The notes under the pieces: generated by a model | The model's database searches: none | What the model saw: the letters and a program-made list of their open reading frames with translations, nothing else | Told to the model about the DNA's origin: nothing | Made by a program: the position numbers and the translations under genes | Part shown: positions 49,701 to 58,533 of the stretch, piece by piece | Position numbering within the stretch: the first letter of the stretch is position 1 | Layout: every line of letters starts with the position of its first letter | NCBI RefSeq assembly: GCF_014898055.3 | Contig: NW_023601322.1 | Span: 8,203,312-8,267,311 of the forward strand | Reading direction: 5' to 3' | Origin: Talpa occidentalis | Taxonomy: Eukaryota > Chordata > Mammalia > Eulipotyphla > Talpidae | Length of the DNA: 64,000 nucleotides

Positions 49701-50093
49701 GAACACAAATTCTTAACTGGCATTTCTAGGAGCAGTTTTCAAATGGGTTCTCTTTTCCAGATTCCTTTGTATGGTCTAGAAAAAAATTTTAAGTTTCTCT
49801 TTTGTTTTGGAGGTGATGGTTGCAAAAATAGAGATTACTTGGGTTTCAGAAGAAAAATAAATATGAAAAGCAAAGAAAGCACTTCATCTGAAGGCAGAGA
49901 GAGAATGACTGCCCTTCCCACTCACCTGTGCCATCTGGGAGGCCGTAGTCCCTCTGGTGCCAAAGTATACCATGGCCAAGGCAGTGGAGATGCTCCAGGG
50001 AGAAAAGAAGATATTTTTACCCTTGTCAGATTCAGCAAGCTTTTTGCTAAACTCTAAGGCAAATTGGTTGATTGATTTTGCTAGAGAGTCCAT
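37335..50093 (-). CDS. SERPINB10: SERPINB10 (bomapin), clade B serpin (complete, seven coding exons)
   Basis: Serpin B10 is a nuclear and cytoplasmic inhibitor of trypsin-like proteases, expressed in haematopoietic cells. Coding exons are 49926-50093, 47752-47817, 47076-47213, 45194-45311, 41817-41959, 38527-38682 and 37335-37739. They join in frame to 397 residues, the human length. The protein starts [15 protein letters not shown] and ends FFGRFSSP. The CD-loop exon carries SEKKRKM, with KKRK at residues 74-77, the nuclear localisation element described for human bomapin. The hinge [10 protein letters not shown] and loop VGFRIRLP put P1 at Arg362. No coding exon shows a stop or frameshift. 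The non-coding first exon upstream of 50102 was not found. Confidence 0.97.
38527..38682 (-). CDS. SERPINB10: SERPINB10 coding exon 6
   Basis: 52 codons, [15 protein letters not shown] to FGGLEQ, acceptor TTTTCTACAG and donor GTAAAC. VQMM and [11 protein letters not shown] mark the expected strands. Confidence 0.95.
39047..39305 (+). mobile_element. tRNA-derived SINE with target-site duplication
   Basis: Clean full-length copy: GGCCTCCCTGGTGGCGCAGC head, GGGTTCGATCCCTAGCAGCC box B region, TCTCTGGTGAATCCTCTCAC, tail ATAAATAAATCATAAAA. A 19-bp duplication with one mismatch (AAAATATTTTAGAGTCATA at 39028-39046 and AAAATATTTTAAAGTCATA at 39306-39324) flanks it. It lies antisense in the SERPINB10 intron between coding exons 5 and 6. 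Confidence 0.93.
39325..40395 (+). mobile_element. Old LINE-1 3' half
   Basis: About 1 kb follows ORF2 order: ATCAGGTAAAGGATTGGCAT, AAAAATAGGCAAAAGATTTG, CATGTGATCCAGCAACTGC, GTTTATAACAGTTTTACTCA, then 3'UTR-like sequence to about 40395. Many stops and indels are present. It is antisense in a SERPINB10 intron. Confidence 0.88.
41817..41959 (-). CDS. SERPINB10: SERPINB10 coding exon 5
   Basis: 143 nt completing a split Gly codon, then [17 protein letters not shown] to KPFRINK. Acceptor CTCTTGTAG, donor GTAGGA. It holds the [13 protein letters not shown] motif. Confidence 0.96.
42365..42480 (+). mobile_element. Ancient interspersed repeat fragment, class uncertain
   Basis: GGATTGTGTCACCCTAAAAA, AGTCCTAACTCTCAGGTCCT and TGTGGTCTTATTTGGAAATA match an abundant old mammalian repeat. 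I am not certain of the family name. Confidence 0.55.
45194..45311 (-). CDS. SERPINB10: SERPINB10 coding exon 4
   Basis: 118 nt, [19 protein letters not shown] to [11 protein letters not shown], acceptor TCTTCCAG and donor GTAAGC. The usual KTxGK / QTEGK context has Gln for Glu here (SQTQGK). Confidence 0.96.
46373..46628. repeat. 256-bp direct repeat, copy 1 (SERPINB10 intron)
   Basis: Matches 48093-48348 over its full length without gaps, with 16 mismatches by hand count (about 94%). It begins ATATGGGCAGGATAGCACTG and ends GAGAAGCTT-like sequence. I cannot assign it to a named transposon family. Flanks show no target-site duplication. Confidence 0.93.
47076..47213 (-). CDS. SERPINB10: SERPINB10 coding exon 3
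   Basis: 46 codons, [14 protein letters not shown] to GEKSYPFHN, acceptor CTTTTCAAG and donor GTGAGT. The TANGIYGEK motif marks helix D to strand 2A. It aligns without gaps with the human exon from memory. Confidence 0.95.
47325..47349. repeat. (AC)12 microsatellite
   Basis: An uninterrupted AC run about 110 nt upstream of the acceptor of SERPINB10 coding exon 3, read as GT repeats in the gene's sense strand. A TCTC-rich tract adjoins it. Confidence 0.95.
47752..47817 (-). CDS. SERPINB10: SERPINB10 coding exon 2 (CD-loop exon)
   Basis: 22 codons, [13 protein letters not shown] to SEKKRKM, acceptor AAATTACAG and donor GTATGT. It encodes the extra interhelical C-D loop found in the eight-exon clade B genes. 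KKRK at residues 74-77 is the basic element linked to nuclear localisation in human bomapin. Confidence 0.95.
48093..48348. repeat. 256-bp direct repeat, copy 2 (SERPINB10 intron)
   Basis: Partner of 46373-46628, same orientation, ungapped. The two copies bracket coding exons 2 and 3 of SERPINB10. Confidence 0.93.
49926..50093 (-). CDS. SERPINB10: SERPINB10 coding exon 1 with start codon
   Basis: 56 codons, [12 protein letters not shown] to ASQMAQ, donor GTGAGT. The acceptor TTTTCCTTAG ends at 50103, leaving nine untranslated bases before the ATG. The start fits the 56-residue first coding exon of the family, as in SERPINB8. Confidence 0.96.
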
Positions 50094-50639
50094 TGAGGGA
50101 TCCTAAGGAAAATGAAACAGAGAGCACGTTAATAACTCTTTCCATTTACTTCATGCTTGTAAAAGCATGTATTAGCTTACACAATTATCTGTTTTAAGTC
50201 ATACTTTATTTAACTGACAAAAAATGTATTATATCCAATATAATTACATATCTGTATATAGTGGTGTGTCCATATGTATAGATATATACCCATCTTTCCA
50301 TATATGTAAACTCATTGTATGTGTAGATATATTTGTATGAGCTGAATGGACTTCAGGACTCCCTCCAACATTATTATTTTACATAGCAGAAAACTGAAGT
50401 TCACAGTCCTCCAGTTTGAGTGCTAAGTCTCACCAGGGAACACAGGATCCCAGTCAGTGAGTTCTCTGCCCAGGATTTCTTCTCAAAAAGCCACAGGCCT
50501 GCTGACTTTACACAGTAAATGAGAAATAAATGTACATCTTTTCAACAGTGCACATTTTCTCACTTATCTTCATCCCTGTTTTTATCATTTTAAACCTTAT
50601 TTTTTCCTACTTAGCTGTATGCTCTTTGTGGTTCCTGGA

Positions 50640-50940
50640 ATTCCTTTATCCCCCTTGGTTCTATTGAAATCCCACCTCTTCAAGTTCCTCTTTTCCTTGA
50701 AGCCCTTCCTGACCTTTTGGGTCTACAAAAGCATACATGCTACCAAAGTCTCGTAACATAGCTTGTGTCACTTGCTTGACACATCGCACTGGTACTTGTG
50801 TTTTCATGTGTCTCTCTCCAATTCCAGGGTCAGTTCCTTGAGAGAAAAATTGCCTTGTACAGCTTGGCACATCCAACACACCTACCTCAGGACTTTTGAC
50901 AAAATCGGATATTTATTAAATACTTGTTGATTACTTGCTT
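50640..50940 (+). mobile_element. L2 3' end
   Basis: Layout of the L2 3' region: AAATCCCACCTCTTCAAGTT, CCTTGAAGCCCTTCCTGACC, TTGCCTTGTACAGCTTGGCA and the closing TATTAAATACTTGTTGATTA. Confidence 0.72.
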
Positions 50941-52469
50941 AAATGCCATTGTTAGGGCTCTATCACCATTTTTCAATTTGCTTAAACTTAAATCATGTGT
51001 AATTTAGAGGACATTCATGGAGAAGTAGAGAAGTCTTCACTTTCACTTACTTGAGACCCTCTGAAATTGATCTTCTTGAACAAAAGAACTCAAACTCAGG
51101 TGTTTTGCTTTATTGGTTTTTTGGTTTCTGCTATTAAATTCAACTTCTAAATTTCGTATCTACTTAAGCTGATATTTCAATTTAAGTCTTGGGTTTAAGT
51201 CTTGGGTGTCAATCAAAAAAAAAATCTATTGTCATTTTATAGCCAAATAATTTCTCAAACTGGTTAAATGACTTAAACAAAATTCCAAAGCCTGACACCT
51301 ACACAGGGCCAGTGTTGAGGAAACAAGTTCTGTGCTGGCACTGCCTGGCCCAGGGGAAACCAAGACCATGATGAACTTCAGCAAAGTCAAGAGGTAGCAC
51401 TGTCAAGTGGCTGAACAAAGGGAGAGGCACAAAGAGTTGACTCAGGGAGAGGCGTGTGCAGGCAGAATTTGGTTTCATCATGATGTGGATTCACAGTGAT
51501 ACTTTTGTAATCCCTCCTGGTCTTGCCTACACATACCCAACTTCCCAGTATCTAAATCGTGCTGCTGTCTAATCCAAAAACTGATGGTAATTCAGACTAA
51601 TATTATTTGATTGCAGAAAAACGCAGTAACTCTAGTTTTGCAGTAATTCTAGACCCTCATGTAATATGTGAAACTTGCCTGAGTATTCTTTCTCAGCAGA
51701 TGCAAAGTCCTCTTGCAAACAACCTCTCTATTGACTTTAGAACCATAGTCATTTAAATAATGTTTTCTTTACTGCCCATAATTAAGCTTTGTCTCTTTAG
51801 AACTCAGGAGTCTCATTCAAATGGAAAATGCGTGAGTCCATGGCGGAGGCTATTCACCAGGTGGGGTGAAGAAAGTTATATCACAGGGCCTGGAATTTTT
51901 ATATTTTACTTACAGTTCGTGGTTATTCTAAAGTTAAGTTAATTGTGACAAATTCCTGAAACAACAATCCTCTCTAATGAAGGAACAAATTCCTTGTGGG
52001 AAATTAAATCCAGTTATCTCCAGCCTCAATAATTCTCTCATTAAATATCATCATTAATATATTAGGTGTAGCCCAGAACAGGCAAGAAGAACCATTCCTC
52101 CCTTTCACATTTTTAAAGAAGTTGGTAGAAGTGCTAAAGCAGTCATAGGTAAAATTTAATCCTACCCTGAAATGAACTTGCTCTAGCTACATCCAAGACC
52201 ACCTTCATGGCCTAATCTAATCCCACTTACCTTCCAAAGAATGCAGAATTTTGGGAAGAGACTCTATAGTAAATAATTTACCCATAGAGAAATGAACAAA
52301 GGTCTTTTCAGAGAAGACTATAATGTCTAGGTCTGAATCACTGTGCCATTTTCAGAATGAATTGCTCATTTGCAGTTTCCAGGCGCTATAAACATATATA
52401 TGTAAACTGGTATCTCAGTCTATAAATGAGCTTAAGGGAGGAGCTGAAGAGAACTAGAAAGAGAGAAAA

Positions 52470-52574
52470 GGATGGTCACTCATCAAGTTTCAGAGCTCCA
52501 GGTACTCCTAGCACAAAGTCAAAAGGACCTTGAGGGACCGTCCAACCTAGTACAGCTCCAACGTTTTGTTTGTT
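52470..52574 (+). mobile_element. 5' part of an ancient SINE-like repeat split by a LINE-1
   Basis: AAAGGACCTTGAGGGACCGT and CCAACCTAGTACAGCTCCAA run into the LINE-1 target-site duplication. The remainder (GTTTGAATGAGCTGACTGAC, AGCAGAACCAGCACTGC) resumes after it to about 53225. The old element was intact before the LINE-1 landed in it. Confidence 0.45.
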
Positions 52575-52594
52575 AAGAAATGACGGCCCAGAGA

Positions 52595-53120
52595 ATTGCT
52601 GGATCATATGATCCAGCAATTCCACTCCTAGGTATTTACCCAAAGGACACAGAAACATCAATTCCAAAGAACACCTGCACCCCTATGTTTATAGCAGCAC
52701 TGTTTACAATAGCTAAGCTTTGGAAACAGCCCAAATGCCCAAAAATAGATGACTGGATCAAGAAGATGTGGTACATATATACCATGGAATATTACTCAGC
52801 ATTCAAAAAAGATAAACACATGCAATTTGCAGCAACATGGATGGCGCTGGAAGGGATCATGCTCAGCGAAATAAGCCAAAAAGAAAAAGAAAAATACCGG
52901 ATGGTCTCACTCATAGCAGGAATCTAGAAAACTTAAATAAGGGACCAGGAAAATGAATAACTATAAGAAAGTGAAAATCAAAATCAACAAAAAACTATGA
53001 ACCAGAGACACTTTTTGGGGGGTGGGGGGTGGGAGGGGAGGGATTGGGGTCAGAATGGGGGGGTTGCAATTGTATGGGGAATATAAAAATAAAATTTATT
53101 ATTTAAAAAAAAAAAAGAAA
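52595..53120 (+). mobile_element. Young 5'-truncated LINE-1 with target-site duplication
   Basis: About 525 bp of the LINE-1 3' end. An open frame from 52580 to 52927 encodes the C-terminal end of the ORF2 protein: PAIPLLGIYPKD, IDDWIKKMWYIYTMEYYSAF, MLSEISQKEKEKYRM. A G-rich 3'UTR segment (GGGGGGTGGGGGGTGGGAGG) and a poly(A) tail follow. A perfect 20-bp duplication AAGAAATGACGGCCCAGAGA flanks it at 52575-52594 and 53121-53140. The open frame and exact duplication indicate a recent insertion. It is too short to be mobile. Confidence 0.95.
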
Positions 53121-55689
53121 AAGAAATGACGGCCCAGAGAGTTTGAATGAGCTGACTGACATTCACAGCAAGCTAAAAGCAGAACCAGCACTGCTATCCC
53201 TGTCTGAATTCTGAATACTGTTGTTTTTGTCTTTGTATCTCACTGTCTTTAAGAATCACCTGGTAAAAGAGAGAGGTGGGGTGAAGACGGAGCAAGAACA
53301 GAAGAAAACAAATGATGATGAAAAGGAGAAAGTGGGAAAGATTTTCATCCCCTTTTCCACAGAGAATGCCCAAGGCCTCAGACTCCCGTGGAAACCAATG
53401 ATATTGCTCCATCTTGGGGTTCTGACATCAGGGAATGTCACCTCCTCCCTCCTAGCATGATATATTACCTAAAGCTCTTCTCCAGGGGATGTAATAATTT
53501 GGGGTGTTCGTGGTGAGGACTGAGTGTAATGTGAATGATTAGGGGGATAGATTTTTTCCATGGAAAACAAGAAAGCTAATGACTCATGGAAAGGTGAGGA
53601 GGCAATGTTGAGTGGGGATCAGGGTAGAGATTTGAATTTGATTTCACCCTTTAATGACTGGGATCAAATTAATATTGTCAAGTCCACTCTTACGAAGATT
53701 AGGAGGGTTTTGGCTCAATAATTCAGATAATATTCTGTGCCTCTTTGCCTACACTAATAGCAAGTCAGGGAACAGGACTGGAAGAAACTCCATTCATAGT
53801 TTCATGGTTCCTGGTAAAATAATTTCTCTAACTTCTTTGGAAATTAGCCCTCTTTCTAGTAAAACTTTACATCACGTTCAGATCTGCCCATTAAATCCAT
53901 CCATTATAATTACACAGAACCCTTGAATTCTTGGGAAAGGGTAGAACTATTATTATTTCTGTCTGGCAGTCACCCCAATCATTTGTTATTTAATCAGTCA
54001 ATGAAACAAAGAAGAAAAACGTAAACAAATGTTAAACAAATAAATATTTACAATACCTTATTTTCTTCTGCGGGAGCAAAATTGGAAAGTGTTTCCTTTA
54101 GCAAAAGATTGTGGCTGAGTTAAGTAACTTCTAACTGTAGAAATTTAAAACAGAACTTCTAGCACCTCCCTCTTCTTGGCCACACCCTTTGATTCACATT
54201 CTCATCTTGTCATGTTTGTTTTGGCCAGAAGCTCAAATAAAAAGACCAAGAGTACGATGATTAAGATTTCACCTGGATGACTTAACTACCCGCATTTTCC
54301 ATGTCTGCCCACAGGTAGAGACCTGAATCCTGACAAATTGAATGACACACTTGCCTATCTCCGTGTATCCTCTATTCTGCCAACTGGCAACAATTAGAGA
54401 GCTCTACTCCAGCAGATCTTTTATAAGAAGCAGAAATAGAAAGCTTCAAATGGGTGGAATAATAATTGATAATGCCATGGGACATTTGCTGTTCAACTGC
54501 TCCTGTTGTTCTTGCCATGTGGCCTGTTACTGTTGAGCCTCAAGTGTGACTCCAGCAAGTGTGGGGCACATTCTCTTCACCCAGGGACAAGGGTTAATGC
54601 TCTGCACACAGTCGCAGCCCTTGTCCAGCTCTCTTTCATTTCTCCCTCCATATTTGTTAGAAAGAAAAGCAATTGGTTATAGCTCCACCTCCTACTTCCA
54701 TACACATGGGCATGGAGGAATGGTGAAGGGCGTAGAGAGAGGGATGGGCATGGAGGAACAGTCCAGAAGGGGTGAAGAGGAAGAAGGGGCCTCTCATTTA
54801 GAACATGTTTGGAAGACTTGACTTCATGCAGTCTGCATTTTTCTCTCCATGGAGGCACAAGCATCTCATCAATCGGTTCAGCTTTTAATATTGAATGTTG
54901 GTATGGAATCTAGAGCAGAATGTTTCTCTGGATTTCACCAGGGAATATAATTCTGAGCAGGAAATTCCATGACTCCAACTGACCATGCTGTAGATATTAT
55001 TCCCCAAGGATGCCTCTAGACTATTATTAGCACAAAGCAGCATGTGGAGGCTCTAGATAGAGGCACTGTTCTTCCTGAGTGGACGCCATCACCGTGCAGC
55101 CTAAAGATGCTCTGGTAAGTAAGTGAAGCTGACTTGTGTTGTGTTAAATGCATCACCGTAGATTCTGTTGAACACGCCAAGAAATGGTTTCATCTTCTTT
55201 AGAGTAACAGACTAAGTTTGACTTATGTTCCCCTAACGCTTCTCCAGATTCCTTTCCCACTTACCTCTCAATTAAGATCCTATATCTAAGCATCCTGTCT
55301 ACATAGGTAAAACCATGGGTGTGCTTTATTTTGATGCCAGTTTTGTGGGGAGGGGAATGAAAATAGCAACTGGTCATACTCTCTGGGTAACAACATATTG
55401 ATAGCACAAATTTGTTGATCTGTTGTTATATATTTCATATATTTCATATGGAGGGATTGAGGGGTAGCTGCTGAAGGAACAGGGAGCAGGGTTGGGAGGA
55501 AGAGCCTTGCTCTAGTCCATGCATACTGTTTGATGTTCAGACCACATATATGAGATATTAAATATATGTGATATTAAAGAAGTCTTGAAACTGACAGATG
55601 AATTCCAGGTGTATCAATATTGAGTAGGAATTCAGAAAAGAAAGTCGATAGGGCCAGGCAGAGATAAGTGAGTGGGTGTGGTGTTATCA

Positions 55690-55960
55690 GTTAGGGAATG
55701 AAAACAGAATACACTTATGGGGACACTTAAGCAACAAAATTTTATTGTCACAGCTCTGGAGGCTGAAAGTCTGGCAGAAGTGCCCACTGGGCTCTATTTT
55801 TCATGAAGACTCATCTTGGTTCGCTCATGGCTGCCCATCCTCTGTGTCCTCACATGGTAGGGGGAGGAAGTCCTGGTCCTCCACTTATATGGGCACTGGC
55901 TACACCACCTTCATGGCCTAATCTAATCCTACTTACCTTCCAAAGACCTCATTTCTTAAA
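55690..55960 (+). mobile_element. Old LTR-like repeat fragment
   Basis: AAAATTTTATTGTCACAGCT, CTGGAGGCTGAAAGTCTGGC, CTCTGTGTCCTCACATGGTA and CATGGCCTAATCTAATCCTA follow the order of an abundant ancient repeat, probably of MaLR/ERVL type. A short piece of the same region recurs at about 52205-52240. Confidence 0.5.
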
Positions 55961-56449
55961 TTTGGGGGGATGGGGACCAGGGAAGTCACCAATATTCCCA
56001 CAACTGAAGCAAGATGCAAGTTTGCAGATGAAAAAGCATTCTGTTCATCAGTGGCAAAGATCAACTTTGGTGCCACAAGATAATAACAGCATCCTCTTGA
56101 AGTGCTGAAGAGTGCTTTGAACCTAGAATTCTGCATTTATAGTCTTTCTCAATAATAAGAGCAAAATATGGGTATTTTAAGCCTCACAATGATTTAGAAA
56201 ATTAATACTTATCACCTTGCTCAATGAAACATTATTAAAGTACGTAGAAAAAGGAATCTAAAAGTAAGTAGGATAATGCAAGAAGCAAGAACCCATAATT
56301 TTCAAGTGTCTGATTAGAGGAAATAAACCATAATTCAAGGTTTAAAATATTAACTATATAATTTTCTGGAATTCTATGTTTAACCAGCTAAGAAACAAAA
56401 CCAGCCGTTTTGTTACTGACACAGACAATAATTAAAATGACTAGTATTT

Positions 56450-56665
56450 AATAAATACTCTGTAAGCTAAGTATTCTTTTGTTTGTCATGCATGAATTCA
56501 TTTAACCATTATAGCAACCTTGTGAGAAAAGCATTATTTCATCCATTTACAATGAAAGAAAACTGAAGCATGAGGACACCCCACTCCTGGCCTGCAGTTA
56601 CATGACTGGTAAGTGTAAAGACAAGGATTTGGATTCAGAAGGCCGAGCTCTCATGGCCCCTCACC
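56450..56665 (+). mobile_element. MIR element
   Basis: Typical MIR progression: AATTCATTTAACCATTATAG, CAACCTTGTGAGAAAAGC, a degenerate AATGAAAGAAAACTGAAGCA, then ACATGACTGGTAAGTG and GGATTTGGATTCAGAAGG. Confidence 0.75.
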
Positions 56666-57240
56666 GGCCACCACACTCTTAGGGACCCATCCCTGCGTTC
56701 CACCCCAGGAAGGGCTGTGGGGCCTAGAAGATATCCCCAGGATCCAGTCAACTTCTGCAGGCAGACTCTGCAGTCAACTGAGGCTCTCTAAGCATCAACT
56801 CTGCCTTGTTCTCAGGATTTAAATTACGTTCCACCTCTGATTCCATCAAAAGCAGCAAGTGCTTTCAGGTGTTTAAAAGGGGCCACTTGTGTTTCCCTCC
56901 TCCTTGCACACAGCATCTCCACACCTCTGAACTCTCAGCTCAGTGACTGTCAGTGATTCTATGTCTGGGTGACTGCTACCCTTGAGGTGTACACACGGGA
57001 GACTCCAAGTGACTCTGACCCAGATTATTCTGACTTGCTGTGCATTGCACAGCTGTGAGAAGGCAGCTCTAAACAGTTTTTCACAAACCACACCTCTCCT
57101 CTAATGTTCAGGCTTTTGGCAATAAAGTCAGTTATTCTCTCCATGCCTTTATTCTGATTCCTTGCGGGGGCAGGTGTCTAAACACAAGTCACCCACAATG
57201 CCTGATTCCTGGGATAACCAAGTGATGGCAAGTCTCATGC

Positions 57241-57508
57241 TTTTTTTTTTTTTTTTTTTTGAGATTTTATTTTTATGTAGCGAACTGGGGTGTAAGCCAG
57301 AGGTGTGGGGGGGAAGGTGAAAGGATTCACAGAGACAGAGTGGGGAACAAAACAGGCAGATAGACTGAAGTACACTGCTGAGGGGAGCAGCAGGTGAGAC
57401 AGGAGAGGTCTGCTGTGCCCTGTGGGTCAGCTCCCTGGCCGGGGATTGAACTTGGGCCATGGTGGTAATAGCGCTGAGATTTAACCACTAGGCCATGAGG
57501 GAGGCCCA
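57241..57508 (-). mobile_element. tRNA-derived SINE just beyond the SERPINB2 3' end
   Basis: Full-length, reverse orientation, with a 20-T tail on the plus strand. Minus-strand landmarks are GGGCCTCCCTCATGGCCTAG, CTGCTGCTCCCCTCAGCAGT and TCTGTGAATCCTTTCACC. It lies in the same direction as SERPINB2, about 60 nt past its likely polyadenylation signal. Confidence 0.9.
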
Positions 57509-57568
57509 GGTCTTATACTCTTAAAACCTAAAGAGATGTCAATAAACAACTGGTTGTGAGGAAACATG

Positions 57569-57574
57569 TTTATT
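57569..57574 (-). terminator. SERPINB2: Likely SERPINB2 polyadenylation signal
   Basis: AATAAA on the minus strand about 555 nt after the SERPINB2 stop. The resulting 3'UTR length agrees with the human gene. Confidence 0.6.
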
Positions 57575-57856
57575 TTTTATATCTTTTTTACTTAAGATGC
57601 AATTTTGACTCAAGATGCAACACATCTTCATGACACAAAGTGCTAGAAAGGCACATAACAAATATTAGCCTGTTGTTCAATTCTTTCTTCTAGGCTCTTA
57701 TTATAGAAGGGCGTCTAAGCGCACTACACAAACTTCATTATCAGAGTAAGTACATGCATTTCCTTACACAGAAAAATAACTGCTCACCTGTTTCTGTAAT
57801 TGTGCCAGTTACATTAAGTAGACAGTGAGCAACAATACAAAACCATTATATAAAAT

Positions 57857-57865
57857 AATAAATAA
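57857..57865 (-). promoter_or_regulatory. SERPINB2: AU-rich nonamer UUAUUUAUU in the SERPINB2 3'UTR
   Basis: The minus strand reads TTATTTATT 264 nt after the stop codon. A nonamer of this sequence in human PAI-2 mRNA is a known instability element and binding site for AU-rich-element proteins, so rapid turnover of the message is likely shared. Confidence 0.65.
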
Positions 57866-58128
57866 TACAGTAAAGGCTAACACTATAAAATAAGCTAATA
57901 ATAAGGACTAACTAAATAATACTCCCATTTAGGGGGTCAAATGATTAAAAGGGTTCTAATGTTACAATTGACAGCTGTCTAGTGATTCCTGTACTTGTAG
58001 TTAGTATCTAGTAGAAGCTGCTCAGAGAAACAGAAATACATAATAATAAAAAAGAAACTCCAAATTTTTGACATTGTTAGCAATTCTGAGGCTTATAACA
58101 TCCTATGCAAACAGAGAGACTTTCCATT

Positions 58129-58533
58129 TTAGGGTGAAGCAAATCTTCCAAAAAACAGGATGCTCATGGTTACTTTGTCCATGATGAAGAAGAGAAAAGG
58201 GTGATCCGCCACGAACTGTGGGCCTCCGTGTCCTGTTCTCCCAGTCATCACGGCTCCGGTGCCAGCAGCTGCCTCAGTGCCCTCCTCATTCACATCCACG
58301 GTGGCTTGATGGAAGACTTGGGACAGAAAGAGGTCATTACTTTCTGACATTCCTGAGAAGTTAGCCTCGCCCCTGCTGAAGGCATTCTCCATGCCCATGC
58401 TGCTCAGAATGGGTTTGAGTTCATAATGCTCTTCCAATTTGAACTGGGGTATGAACACTTCAACATCATCTTCAGCCAGCGTGTCATTGCTGATCCACTT
58501 GTTGAGCTTCTCATAAGTTATTTCTTTTTCCAG
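58129..58533 (-). CDS. SERPINB2: SERPINB2 last coding exon
   Basis: 134 codons plus stop, [13 protein letters not shown] to FGRFASP, after acceptor GGATTTGTAG. The hinge [11 protein letters not shown] and P1-P1' Arg-Thr are intact. From memory, human ends FSSP, so this copy has Ala for Ser near the C terminus. Confidence 0.97.
   Translation of the reverse strand: MEKEITYEKLNKWISNDTLAEDDVEVFIPQFKLEEHYELKPILSSMGMENAFSRGEANFSGMSESNDLFLSQVFHQATVDVNEEGTEAAAGTGAVMTGRTGHGGPQFVADHPFLFFIMDKVTMSILFFGRFASP

Larger units (their letters stand above)
50103..57549. other. Intergenic DNA between SERPINB2 and SERPINB10
   Basis: The non-coding first exon and promoter of SERPINB10 should lie here, but nothing in the sequence lets me place them and there is no CpG island. 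The L2, LINE-1, MIR and LTR-like repeats are listed separately. The remaining stretches, such as 51.0-52.4 and 53.2-55.6 kb, show no coding signal. Confidence 0.55.
57550..58128 (-). other. SERPINB2: Probable SERPINB2 3'UTR
   Basis: From the stop codon to just past an AATAAA at 57569-57574 is about 560-580 nt, close to the roughly 580-nt 3'UTR known for human PAI-2 mRNA. It is AT-rich and contains an AU-rich nonamer (57857-57865). Confidence 0.65.
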
